A DNA stretch of 38,392 nucleotides from Actinomycetota bacterium. Lineage in GTDB: Bacteria > Actinomycetota > Nitriliruptoria > Nitriliruptorales > Nitriliruptoraceae. The position numbers and the translations under genes are program-made. The notes under the pieces were generated by a model. That model searched no databases, had not been told where the DNA came from, and saw only the letters and a list, made by a program, of their open reading frames with translations. This document shows positions 1-8,629 of this stretch, one piece after another. The DNA lies in the NCBI GenBank assembly GCA_019348115.1, contig JAHWKB010000005.1:1-38392 (forward strand). The letters are read 5' to 3'. Within the stretch, counting starts at the first letter, position 1, and each line of letters begins with the position of its first letter.

Positions 1-487
1 AGCGCTCCGCGAGCTCCAGCAGTCGGATCGCGACCCGGCGGGAGGCGTCGTAGGCACCGTGCTCGACGACCATCCGGTCCGAGTTCCGCAGCCGCCCGAT
101 GACCAGGCGCAGCAGGCGCAGCGACAGCTCGGGGTCGGATGCCACGAGGTCGCGGTAGCGCGCCGCGGGCACCACCACGGCCTCGACGTCGTCGAGTGCC
201 GTCACCGTGGCGGACCGTGGTCCGCCGTCGAGGACGCCCAGCTCACCGATGACGTCCCCGGGTCCGCGCAGGGCGAGCACCACCTCACGCCCCTCCGGCG
301 CGAGGTAGGACACCTTGACCCGGCCGGCCTGCAGCAGGAACACCGCATCCGACGGCTGCTGCTCACGGCAGAGCACCGAGCCGCGGGGGTACCGATGCGT
401 GACCCCGCGGGACCGGAGCTGCGAGCTCGACGCCGCCGGGACCGCGGGCGCTCCGGCCCCGTCGGGCGGCGGGTCGGCATCGTCCAT
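1..487 (-). CDS. Crp/Fnr-family cNMP-binding regulator (C-terminus cut by window edge)
   Basis: Manual translation of minus strand from ATG at 487: MDDADPPPDGAG...YPRGSVLCREQQPSDAVFLLQAGRVKVSYLAPEGREVVLALRGPGDVIGELGVLDGGPRSATVTALDDVEAVVVP...; canonical phosphate-binding cassette GELG...PRSATV; ORF open at left edge. Confidence 0.85.
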   Translation of the reverse strand, partial: MDDADPPPDGAGAPAVPAASSSQLRSRGVTHRYPRGSVLCREQQPSDAVFLLQAGRVKVSYLAPEGREVVLALRGPGDVIGELGVLDGGPRSATVTALDDVEAVVVPAARYRDLVASDPELSLRLLRLVIGRLRNSDRMVVEHGAYDASRRVAIRLLELAER

Positions 488-550
488 GGGGCTCCCTCCG
501 GTGTGGAGAGAGCCTCCGAGATGCGGGGCCCCGGCGCAAGCGCCGAGACG

Positions 551-973
551 TCAGGACGCCTCGCGCGCCGGAGCCCGTCGGGCCGCGGCATCCTCCTCGA
601 TCCGGGCGGCCATCGCGGGGAACTCGTACAGCAGGGCCTGGAAGTCACGGACGCTCAGGACGAGCAGCCGGACCGGCGTCAGCGTCGTGACCGTGGCGTT
701 GCGGCGGGCGCGGTCGAGGAGGGCGATCTCGCCCAGCACGGTGCCGGCGCCGACGACGGCGATCTCGTGACCGTCGCGTTCGATCGAGATCATCCCGTCG
801 AGCACGACGAGCGCCTCGCGGCCGTGCGCGCCCTGGCGGGCGAGCTCGGTCCCCGCTGGCCGCTCGATCTCGTCGGCGAGCATCCCGAGGCGCCTCAGCT
901 GGCGGCGTGAGAGACCGTCGACGAGCTCCAGGCGTGCGATGCCGTCGATCTTCGGGTCGTGGAAGGTGCGCAT
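551..973 (-). CDS. Small stand-alone cyclic nucleotide-binding domain protein
   Basis: MRTFHDPKIDGIARLELVDGLSRRQLRRL...GTVLGEIALLDRARRNATVTTLTPVRLLVLSVRDFQALL; about 140 aa, no room for an HTH domain. Internal Met at 973 preferred over the ORF-track start. Confidence 0.8.
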   Translation of the reverse strand: MRTFHDPKIDGIARLELVDGLSRRQLRRLGMLADEIERPAGTELARQGAHGREALVVLDGMISIERDGHEIAVVGAGTVLGEIALLDRARRNATVTTLTPVRLLVLSVRDFQALLYEFPAMAARIEEDAAARRAPAREAS

Positions 974-1065
974 GCGGAACTCCTGGCTGGGTGGAGCTCG
1001 ACCCTGGCGCGGGCGGTCACGTCCGTCCAGGTACTCCTTCACACAACTCCCACACGCCGCCACAG

Positions 1066-1078
1066 CACGTGCCACGTG
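1066..1078. promoter_or_regulatory. Candidate operator: two CACGTG palindromes separated by 1 bp
   Basis: CACGTGCCACGTG in the divergent intergenic region between the cNMP-binding gene and the cyclase gene. Confidence 0.3.
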
Positions 1079-1110
1079 ACAGGACGATGCCGGGGTGACA
1101 CCCTCCGGTC

Positions 1111-2472
1111 ATGGGGCCGATCCGGTACGTGGAGATCGACGGGGTCCACCTCGCCTACCGCGTCGTGGGCGACGGTGACACCGACATCGTCTGGGTCCCC
1201 GGGTGGGTCTCCGACATCGACGAGTCCTTGAACATCCCCGGGGTGGGGGCGTTCCTCGACGAGCTCGCCGGCCTCGGACGGCTGATCCTGTTCGACAAGC
1301 GTGGGATGGGGCAGTCCGACCGCGTCCCGGACAGCCGCTACCCGTCCTTCGAGGAGCGGGTGGGTGACCTGCTCGCCGTGATGGACGCTGCCGGATCCGA
1401 TCGCGCGGCACTGATCGGCGTCTCCGAAGGCGCCGCCCAGTCGCTGCTGGCGGCGGCACAGCACCCCGACCGCGTGACGTCGGTGGTGTCGATCGGGGGC
1501 TGGGCCCGACTCCTGGCCCCGGCTGACGACCCGGGTCTCGGTCTCCCCGAGGAGTCGTTGCGGGCGTTCACCTCGAAGGCCCTGGCGTACTGGGGGACGG
1601 GCCGAGGCATCGGCGCCATGGCCCCGAGCGTCACCGACGACGCGCTGTTCCGGGAACGCTGGGCCACCTTCGAGCGACGGGCGGCCTCGCCGGGAGCGTT
1701 CCGCGCGTACAGCCGGATGCTGGGTGACGTCGACGTGCGCGGCATCCTCGAGGACGTGGCGGTCCCCGTCCTGCTGATCCACTCGCAGGACGACCGGATG
1801 GTCTCCGTCGAGCAGAGCCGCTACATGGCCGACCGGCTGCCCGACGCGCGCCTCGTCGAGATCGCGAGCTCGGACCACATCACCTACATCAGCGACCCCG
1901 AGCTCGTGCTCGAGGAGATCGAGCAGCACCTCACCGGTCGGTCCGACCGCTCGACGGCGCCCCGGCGGTTCGCCACCGTGCTGTTCGTCGACATCGTGGG
2001 GTCCACCGACCGCGTCGCCGATGCCGGGGACCGGTCGTGGACATCGCTGCTGCGCAGCTTCGAGGCGATCGTGGACAAGGAGGTCACCGGTCACGCCGGG
2101 CAGGTGGTCAAGTCGCTCGGTGACGGGAGCCTCGCGGTCTTCGACGATCCGCAGGCCGCCGTCCTGACGGCCCGCGCCCTCCACCGCGAGGTCGCCTCCC
2201 TCGGCGTCGAGCTGCGCGCTGGCGTGCACTGCGGCCAGGTGGAGGTGCTCGGGACCGACATCGGTGGCATCGCCGTCCACATCGCCTCCCGCGTGATGGA
2301 GGCGGCCCCGCCGCGAGGCACGTTCGTCTCGTCCACGGTCCGGGACGTGCTGCTCGGGTCCGGGCTCGTGTTCGCCCCCGCCGGCACCCACGTGCTCAAG
2401 GGCGTACCCGGCGAGTGGACGCTCTTCGAGCTGCCGACCGAACGGGCACGCAACCACTTCGGCCGCGCGTGA
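1111..2472 (+). CDS. Alpha/beta hydrolase fused to class III adenylate/guanylate cyclase domain
   Basis: N-terminal hydrolase (LILFDKRGMGQSDR, IGVSEGAAQS, GHxSxG-like nucleophile elbow, SSDH); C-terminal cyclase (ATVLFVDIVGSTDR, VVKSLGDGSLAVF, GIAVHIASRVM). Confidence 0.88.
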   Translation: MGPIRYVEIDGVHLAYRVVGDGDTDIVWVPGWVSDIDESLNIPGVGAFLDELAGLGRLILFDKRGMGQSDRVPDSRYPSFEERVGDLLAVMDAAGSDRAALIGVSEGAAQSLLAAAQHPDRVTSVVSIGGWARLLAPADDPGLGLPEESLRAFTSKALAYWGTGRGIGAMAPSVTDDALFRERWATFERRAASPGAFRAYSRMLGDVDVRGILEDVAVPVLLIHSQDDRMVSVEQSRYMADRLPDARLVEIASSDHITYISDPELVLEEIEQHLTGRSDRSTAPRRFATVLFVDIVGSTDRVADAGDRSWTSLLRSFEAIVDKEVTGHAGQVVKSLGDGSLAVFDDPQAAVLTARALHREVASLGVELRAGVHCGQVEVLGTDIGGIAVHIASRVMEAAPPRGTFVSSTVRDVLLGSGLVFAPAGTHVLKGVPGEWTLFELPTERARNHFGRA

Positions 2473-2600
2473 CGGGCCGCACGACGGCGTGAGGGTCGGC
2501 CAGGTGTCGCCTCACGGCCCGCGTCGTTCCGCGGCATGGGCGTGGACGGCGGCAGCGCCGCCCACCTCTCGACGGCGAGCACCCTGGCCGGGCTGACGGC

Positions 2601-2798
2601 TCAGACGGCCGAGCGGTCGCGCGGGTCGTCCTCGGCGTCGCGCCTCCACAGGTAGACCCACATCAGGCCGTGCGCCACGATCGCGACGGTCAGTACGCCG
2701 GTGGCGAGCCACTGGCCGTTGACCGCGAGGATGATCGCGGCGACCACGGCGAGGCCGACCAGGATGGCGCGGAGGGTGTTGAGGCCGTTGTCGAGCAC
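2601..2798 (-). CDS. Small membrane protein, function unknown
   Basis: GTG start at 2798: VLDNGLNTLRAILVGLAVVAAIILAVNGQWLATGVLTVAIVAHGLMWVYLWRRDAEDDPRDRSAV; two predicted hydrophobic helices. Confidence 0.6.
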   Translation of the reverse strand: MLDNGLNTLRAILVGLAVVAAIILAVNGQWLATGVLTVAIVAHGLMWVYLWRRDAEDDPRDRSAV

Positions 2799-2844
2799 GG
2801 CTGCTCCTCGGGGAGGGGTCGACCGCCGAGGGTACCCGCGGTCG

Positions 2845-3261
2845 TCAGGAGCTCCGCACGGCGTAGGTGGCACGCCCCAGGGTGACGACCCGCCCGCGGC
2901 GGTCGCGGACCTCGCAGCTCGCGACCGCCACGGTCCGGCCGACGTGGTCGACCACGGCGGTCGCCGTGAGGGTGCCGGCATCGAGCGGGATGGGGCGCGT
3001 GTAGGTGATGTTGAGGTCCACGGTCGCGATCGTCGCGCCGGCCTCCACGGCGGTCAGGATGGCGCTGCCGGTCGCCGAGTCGATGAGCGCGGCGGCGAGC
3101 CCCCCGTGCGTGACGCCGCCGCCGTTCTCGTGCGCCGGCGTCGTCGTGCCCTGCAGCACGGCACGGCCGCTGCCGGATTCGACCAGCTCGAAGCCGAGGG
3201 TCTCCCACATCGCCGGCGGCCCGCCGCGCAGGAGGGGGTGGACGGCGTCCTCGTCGCTCAT
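2845..3261 (-). CDS. PaaI-family hotdog-fold thioesterase
   Basis: ENGGGVTHGGLAAALIDSATGSAI and TVDLNITYTRPI motifs of the PaaI/4HBT family. Confidence 0.85.
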   Translation of the reverse strand: MSDEDAVHPLLRGGPPAMWETLGFELVESGSGRAVLQGTTTPAHENGGGVTHGGLAAALIDSATGSAILTAVEAGATIATVDLNITYTRPIPLDAGTLTATAVVDHVGRTVAVASCEVRDRRGRVVTLGRATYAVRSS

Positions 3262-3262
3262 C

Positions 3263-4216
3263 TCAGTACCCGAACCGGCCGAGCTTGCGCGGGTCCCGCT
3301 GCCAGTCCTTGGCGACCTTCACGTGCGTGCGGAGGAACACCTTCGCGCCGAGCAGCGTCTCGAGCTCGGTCCGCGCCTCGGTCGCCGCCCGCTTGAGGTT
3401 GTCCCCCCCCTTGCCGAGGACGATGCCCTTCTGCGAGTCGCGCTCCACGTGGACCACCGCGTCGATCTCGAGCAGGTCGTCGCGGTGCTGGGCGAGCGCG
3501 ACCTCGTCGACGGTGACCATGATCGAGTGCGGGACCTCCTGCGCCATGGTCGCGATCAGCTTCTCGCGCAGGATCTCGGCGGCGAGCTGGCGCTCGGGCT
3601 GGTCGGTCACGTAGCCGTCGGCGAAGAACCGGGGGGCCTCCGGGAGGTAGCCGACGAGCACGTCCACGAGGTGGTCGACGTTGGAGCCCGTCGCCGCCGA
3701 GACCGGGACCACCTCGGCGAACTCGCGCAGCCCCGAGAGCTTGCTGAGCTCGGGGAGCATGCGCTCCTTGTGCGTGACCAGGTCCTCCTTGTTCGCCACC
3801 GCGACGACGGGCGTGCGGACGTCGGCGAGCATCTCGGCGAGCAGGCGGTCGCCTGGGCCGATCCCGCCGGCGACGTCGACGAGGAAGCAGACCACGTCCA
3901 TCCCGGACCACGAGTCCCGCACGAGCTCGTTGAGCCGCCGGGTCAGGAGCGTCTTCGGCTTCGCGATCCCCGGCGTGTCGATGAAGACCAGCTGGGCGTC
4001 CTCGCGCGTGACCACGCCGCGGATGGTGTTGCGGGTCGTGCCCGGGACGGGGGTCACGATCGCGACCTTCTGGCCCACCATCGCGTTCAGCAGCGTGGAC
4101 TTGCCGACGTTGGGCCGACCGACGAGGCCGACCATGCCGGCGCGGTGTCCCTCCGGCACGTCGCCGAGGTCGCCCCCGCCGAGGATGGCCTCGAGGTCGA
4201 GCTCGCGTCCCTCCAT
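3263..4216 (-). CDS. era: GTPase Era
   Basis: GLVGRPNVGKSTLLNAMVGQKVAIVTPVPGTTRNTIRG, FIDTPGI, NKED, C-terminal KH-like region (GIVLGKGGDNLKRAATEARTELETLLGAKVFL). Confidence 0.95.
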   Translation of the reverse strand: MEGRELDLEAILGGGDLGDVPEGHRAGMVGLVGRPNVGKSTLLNAMVGQKVAIVTPVPGTTRNTIRGVVTREDAQLVFIDTPGIAKPKTLLTRRLNELVRDSWSGMDVVCFLVDVAGGIGPGDRLLAEMLADVRTPVVAVANKEDLVTHKERMLPELSKLSGLREFAEVVPVSAATGSNVDHLVDVLVGYLPEAPRFFADGYVTDQPERQLAAEILREKLIATMAQEVPHSIMVTVDEVALAQHRDDLLEIDAVVHVERDSQKGIVLGKGGDNLKRAATEARTELETLLGAKVFLRTHVKVAKDWQRDPRKLGRFGY

Positions 4217-4665
4217 CAGTCGAGCTCCGCCCGGCCCTGGTTCAGGCGCTTGGGCCCGAACGCGTGCGGGAGGAGCTCGGTGATCGATGTGACGAGCGGC
4301 CGGCCCCCGTCACCGGAGGAGTAGACCATCGCGTTGGGGCCGAACTCGAAGATGACCTGCCGGCACGCCCCGCACGGGGTGACCGGGTCCTCCCCGTCGC
4401 CGACCACGGCCACGGCCACGATCTCCCCGCGGTAGCCGGAGGCCGCCATCGACCGGATCGCCGTCGTCTCGGCGCATCCCGTGACCGCGTAGGACGCGTT
4501 CTCGACGTTGGTGCCCTCGAACAGCCGACCGTCCTCGGTCAGCACGACGCAGCCGACGTGGAAGCCGGAGTACGGCGCGTAGGCGCGCCCCTTCGCGGCG
4601 CGGGCGCGTCGCAGCAGGTCCGCCTCGTCGTAGGACGGTCCGTCCCCACGGTGCTTCGGTCTCAC
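4216..4665 (-). CDS. cdd: Cytidine deaminase
   Basis: YAPYSGFHVGCVVLTEDGRLFEGTNVENASY...CAETTAI...TPCGACRQVIFEF. Confidence 0.93.
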   Translation of the reverse strand: MRPKHRGDGPSYDEADLLRRARAAKGRAYAPYSGFHVGCVVLTEDGRLFEGTNVENASYAVTGCAETTAIRSMAASGYRGEIVAVAVVGDGEDPVTPCGACRQVIFEFGPNAMVYSSGDGGRPLVTSITELLPHAFGPKRLNQGRAELD

Positions 4666-5954
4666 GGCTCGCTCCGATCGTCGTGCCCGTCCGGCTCGTT
4701 GGTGGACGGGCGGCGCGTGACGAGCACCTGGCTCACCCGCCTGCCCTGCACCCGCTCGGTGAGGAGCGAGACCCCGTCGATGTCGATCTGCTCGCCCGTC
4801 TCCGGCACGCGGCCGAGCGTGCCCACGACGAGGCCGCCCACGGTGTCCCAGCCCTCGTCGGGGAGGTCGGCGTCCAGGAGCTCGTTGAGCTCGTCGACGG
4901 GCAGCCGCGCATCGATGCGCAGGCGCTCGTCGTCGACGACCTCGACGAGTGGTGCCTCGTGGTCGTGCTCGTCGACGATCTCGCCCACGATCTCCTCGAG
5001 GATGTCCTCGATCGTGACGAGGCCCGTCACGGCGCCGTACTCGTCGACGACGATCGCCTGGTGGACGGTCGACGCCTGCAGCTCGCGCAGCAGCAGGTCG
5101 ATGCGCTGGGTCTCGGGCACGAACGTCGGTGGCCGGACGAGGTCGTCCCAGGCCTCGACGCCCGGGCGGTACGACAACCGCTTCAGGACGTCCTTCGCGA
5201 ACACCACACCGACGATCTCGTCACGGGTGTCGCGGTGCACGGGGATGCGGGAGTGGCCGTGCTCGATGATCGTGTTGACGAGCTCGCGGAGCGACGCGGA
5301 CTCCTCGACGGTCACCATGTCCGGCCGCGGGACCATGATCTCGCGGACGAGGGTGTCCCCGAGCTCGAAGATCGAGTGGATCATCGCCCGCTCGTCGTCC
5401 TCGATCTCGTCGTCCTCCTCCTCGGCGGCGACGAGGTCGCGCACCTCGTCGTCGGCGGCGAACGGGCCGGAGACGTCGGTGCGCACGCGCACGAGGCCAC
5501 GGCCGGTCGCGACGAACGCGCCGGCGAGCGGGGCGAGCAGCCGCGTCACCGCTCGGAACGACCGGGCGAGGCGGAGGCCGGTCGCCTCGAGGTGGCGCAG
5601 CGTCAGGGTCCGCGGGGCCACCTCGACCACGACGAGCGAGAGGACGACGAGCGCCGCGAGGACGGCGACCACGCCGGCGACGCCACCGAGGTGGCGGAGC
5701 CCGGTCCAGGTGGCGATCGCCGCCGACGCGATGCGGGACGTGACGGTGAGGAGCAGGACCACGTTCAGCGTCGTGGCGCGGTGCTCGAGGATCCAGAGCA
5801 GCGACTCGGAGCCCTTCGCCTCCTCCTCGCGGAGGCGCAGCGCCCGGACCAACGGCAGGCGCACGACGATGGTCTCGATCGCGCTCAGGTACGCGGTGCC
5901 GGCGAGGAGGACCACGAGGCCCCCCACCGCCCAGAGCAAGCTGCCGTCGCTCAC
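4662..5954 (-). CDS. CNNM/CBS-domain membrane protein (CorC/hemolysin C family)
   Basis: GTG start VSDGSLLWAVGGLVVLLAGTAYLSAIETIVV; REIMVPRPDMVTVEESASLRELV; CBS pair; C-terminal transporter-associated domain. Confidence 0.88.
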   Translation of the reverse strand: MSDGSLLWAVGGLVVLLAGTAYLSAIETIVVRLPLVRALRLREEEAKGSESLLWILEHRATTLNVVLLLTVTSRIASAAIATWTGLRHLGGVAGVVAVLAALVVLSLVVVEVAPRTLTLRHLEATGLRLARSFRAVTRLLAPLAGAFVATGRGLVRVRTDVSGPFAADDEVRDLVAAEEEDDEIEDDERAMIHSIFELGDTLVREIMVPRPDMVTVEESASLRELVNTIIEHGHSRIPVHRDTRDEIVGVVFAKDVLKRLSYRPGVEAWDDLVRPPTFVPETQRIDLLLRELQASTVHQAIVVDEYGAVTGLVTIEDILEEIVGEIVDEHDHEAPLVEVVDDERLRIDARLPVDELNELLDADLPDEGWDTVGGLVVGTLGRVPETGEQIDIDGVSLLTERVQGRRVSQVLVTRRPSTNEPDGHDDRSEP

Positions 5955-6406
5955 GAGCCGCTCCCGCTGGAGGTCGCGTACGACGCGAGGAGCTCGTCGG
6001 TCAGCCCGAACATCTCGCGCTCGTCCTCCGGCTCGGCGTGGTCCATGCCGAGGAGGTGCAGGATCCCGTGCACGGTGAGGAGGCGGAGCTCCTCGTGCTC
6101 CGTGCGGCCGAGCCCGGCGGCCTGCTCGGCCGCGACGGCCGGGCAGAGGACGACGTCGCCGAGGATGGCCGGACCCGCCGGCGCGGACTCGCCCGGCTCG
6201 TCGATCGGGAAGGCCAGCACATCGGTCGGCCCCTCCTTGCCCATGTGCTGCGCGTTGAGCGCGGACATGGTGTCGCGGTCGACGAGGAGGACCGACACCT
6301 CCATGTCCTGTGGGACCGAGCGCTCGCGGACGACGTGCTGCACGAGCGCGACGAGGTCCTCCGCGTCGACCTCGCGGTCCTGCTCGTCGGAGAGGAAGAC
6401 GGGCAC
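5951..6406 (-). CDS. ybeY: Endoribonuclease YbeY / rRNA maturation factor
   Basis: LLTVHGILHLLGMDHAEPEDEREMF, the H3XH5XH metal motif; position next to phoH. Confidence 0.93.
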   Translation of the reverse strand: MPVFLSDEQDREVDAEDLVALVQHVVRERSVPQDMEVSVLLVDRDTMSALNAQHMGKEGPTDVLAFPIDEPGESAPAGPAILGDVVLCPAVAAEQAAGLGRTEHEELRLLTVHGILHLLGMDHAEPEDEREMFGLTDELLASYATSSGSGS

Positions 6407-8613
6407 TAGCGGTCGTCCCGGTCACTGCCCTCGGCGGGCTCGTTGGCGAGCGCGTGGGCCTCGTACGCCTCCACGATCCGCTGGACGATGTGGTGGCGGA
6501 CCACGTCGCCGGCGGACAGGTGCGCGAACGCGACGCCCTCGATGTCCAGCAGGATGTCCCGGACGACGCGCAGGCCCGACTTCCTCCCGCTCGGGAGGTC
6601 GACCTGGCTGATGTCGCCGGTCACGACCGCCTTGGAGTTGAACCCGATGCGCGTCAGGAACATCTTCATCTGTTCCGCGGTCGTGTTCTGCGCCTCGTCC
6701 AGCACGATGAACGCGTCGTTCAGCGTGTTGTGCGTGACGAGGAAGTCCTCGGTCACGTACAGCGAGTCCGCGGCAGCCACCTGGATGCAGACCGTCTCCG
6801 CCTCGCCGGCCGGCTCGATCGCGTCGATGAACCGCATCGGCCGACCGCCGCCGTGGGCGCGGTAGGTGGCGCGCTTCCGCTCCAACCGGAACGGCTCCAG
6901 CTGCTGCGGCAGGCGGATGTCGAGCACGAACGCGTCCGAGCGGTACGGCACCGACCGACCGTGGGCGCGGCCGGGCGTCCGTCCCTCCGCGTGGCGCGTC
7001 CGCCAGTAGGCGACCCCGCCGAGCGATCGGACGAGGAAGACGACGTCGTCGCGGAGCTGCGGCGAGACCGTGGTGTACTGGATCCGGCAGGTCCGGCCGC
7101 GCTGGGAGACCGGGCCGCCGTCGGTGTCGAGCAGTCCCTGCAGGACCCCGAGCCGGACCTCGACGGTGTTCTGGAGGTAGGCGGTCGGGACGAACTTGGT
7201 CCTGGAGCTCGTCCCCCAGAGCTCGAGCTCACGGAGGGCACGGGTCACCGGGTTCTCCACGATGATGCCGCCGCGCGGACGGCCGGCCCGGTCGAGGACG
7301 TAGTCCGGACCGCCCTTCCAGCGGACCTCGACGTCGTCGAACGCCTCTTCCAGCGCGTCGGCGAGCTCGGTGTCCTCGGTCGAGAACGTCGGGGTGGTGC
7401 TGCCGGTGATGCAGCCGTTCCCGAGCACGAGGCCGAGCGCGTACGGGTCCATCGGCACGTCCTGCGCCGGGAACGCGACCGGAGCGACCACCGGCAGCTC
7501 GTACCGCCGCGCGTGGGCGGCGCGGAGGTTCCCGATCATCTCCCGGGTCTCGAGGGTGCGACCAGCCTTGCTGCGCCGGCGGTCCGCGCGGGTCCAGACC
7601 GTCCAGAGGTGCTCCCCGCACGCGAGCGTCGAGGCGCCGTCCTGGGCGGTCACGCGGTAGACGTCCTTGCGTCCCTGAGGGAAGACGCCCAGGACGTGGG
7701 TCGGCGTCCCGTCGGATCCGAAGACGAGGTCCCCGACACGGAGCTCACCGATGGGGCGGAAGCCGTCCGGGGTGAGGACCGGCGTGCCCACCGGCTGTGC
7801 CCGGCCACGCATGTATGCGAGGGGGGCGACCTCGATGGTGCCGCGGTCGACGTGGGCGGCGAGCTCCTCGGCCTCCATCATGTCCATCAACGCGTCCCAC
7901 AGCGGCTTCAGGTACGGGTCGATCTTCTCGGTGAGCGTCCCGGGGAGGAAGCCGAGCCGCTCCCCCGCCTCGACCGCGGGGCGGGTGAGGATCAGGCGGT
8001 TGACCTGCTTCGCGCGGAGGGCCTGCACGGCCGCGCCCATCGCGAGGTAGGTCTTGCCGGTGCCGGCGGGACCGATGCCGAACGTGACGGTGTTCGTGCG
8101 GATCGCGTCCAGGTAGCGCTTCTGCCCCAGCGTCTTCGGCCGGATCGTGCGACCACGGTGGGTGAGGAGCGCCTCGGACAGGACCTGCGACGGTCGCTCG
8201 CCGGCGTCGTCCTTCAGCATGCGCACGGTCTGGCGGACGAGGCCGGCGTCGAGCGACTGGCCGCGCTCGAGGATGATCACGAGCTCCTCGAAGAGCTTCG
8301 CCGCCCGCTCGACCTCGGCGGCCTCACCGGAGATCGTGATCTCGTTGCCGCGGACGTGGATCTCGGCGTCGAACGCCTTCTCGATCTGCTTCAGGAGCTC
8401 GTCGCGCGCACCGAGCAGCGCCACCATCGAGTGGTCCCCCGGGACGAGCACCTTCACGGAACTCAGTGGCGCGTCGACGCTCCTGCCCTGCCGGTCGACC
8501 GCGGACGGCACGTCGGGATCGTCGTGCGGTGCGGATGAGGTGCTGGACAAGGGGGTGTTCGTGCTCCTGACGGGGGCCACGCGGGGTCGCGCAGTGTACC
8601 CCGCGGCACCCAC
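6406..8613 (-). CDS. phoH: PhoH family ATPase precursor interrupted by an intein (735 aa; about 377 aa after splicing)
   Basis: Walker A GPAGTGKTYLAMG; Walker B FIVLDEAQNTT; extein join PLAYMRGR|TLNDAFIVLDEAQN restored by removing residues 272-629. Exact start codon uncertain. Confidence 0.93.
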   Translation of the reverse strand: MGAAGYTARPRVAPVRSTNTPLSSTSSAPHDDPDVPSAVDRQGRSVDAPLSSVKVLVPGDHSMVALLGARDELLKQIEKAFDAEIHVRGNEITISGEAAEVERAAKLFEELVIILERGQSLDAGLVRQTVRMLKDDAGERPSQVLSEALLTHRGRTIRPKTLGQKRYLDAIRTNTVTFGIGPAGTGKTYLAMGAAVQALRAKQVNRLILTRPAVEAGERLGFLPGTLTEKIDPYLKPLWDALMDMMEAEELAAHVDRGTIEVAPLAYMRGRAQPVGTPVLTPDGFRPIGELRVGDLVFGSDGTPTHVLGVFPQGRKDVYRVTAQDGASTLACGEHLWTVWTRADRRRSKAGRTLETREMIGNLRAAHARRYELPVVAPVAFPAQDVPMDPYALGLVLGNGCITGSTTPTFSTEDTELADALEEAFDDVEVRWKGGPDYVLDRAGRPRGGIIVENPVTRALRELELWGTSSRTKFVPTAYLQNTVEVRLGVLQGLLDTDGGPVSQRGRTCRIQYTTVSPQLRDDVVFLVRSLGGVAYWRTRHAEGRTPGRAHGRSVPYRSDAFVLDIRLPQQLEPFRLERKRATYRAHGGGRPMRFIDAIEPAGEAETVCIQVAAADSLYVTEDFLVTHNTLNDAFIVLDEAQNTTAEQMKMFLTRIGFNSKAVVTGDISQVDLPSGRKSGLRVVRDILLDIEGVAFAHLSAGDVVRHHIVQRIVEAYEAHALANEPAEGSDRDDR
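6727..7800 (-). mobile_element. Class 3-type intein in PhoH (358 aa) with LAGLIDADG homing endonuclease domain
   Basis: Begins AQPVGTPVLTPDGFRPIGELRVGDLVFG (Ala1); block B ACGEHLW; LAGLIDADG-like YALGLVLGNG and LQGLLDTDGG; block F VCIQV; ends FLVTHN with +1 Thr. Confidence 0.92.
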
Positions 8614-8629
8614 CCGGCGGCCGGTGACC

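Noticed and set aside
1039-2457. 472-aa minus-strand ORF
   Set aside because: Antisense to the hydrolase/cyclase gene, which has clear motifs on the plus strand.
2484-2535. Imperfect inverted repeat GTGAGG...CCTCAC downstream of the cyclase gene as a terminator
   Set aside because: Short arms with long loop and mismatches; not strong enough to list as a feature.
4683-6611. 642-aa plus-strand ORF
   Set aside because: Antisense to the CorC-like and ybeY genes; shadow ORF.
6310-8538. 742-aa plus-strand ORF
   Set aside because: Antisense to phoH and its intein; composition typical of a shadow ORF.
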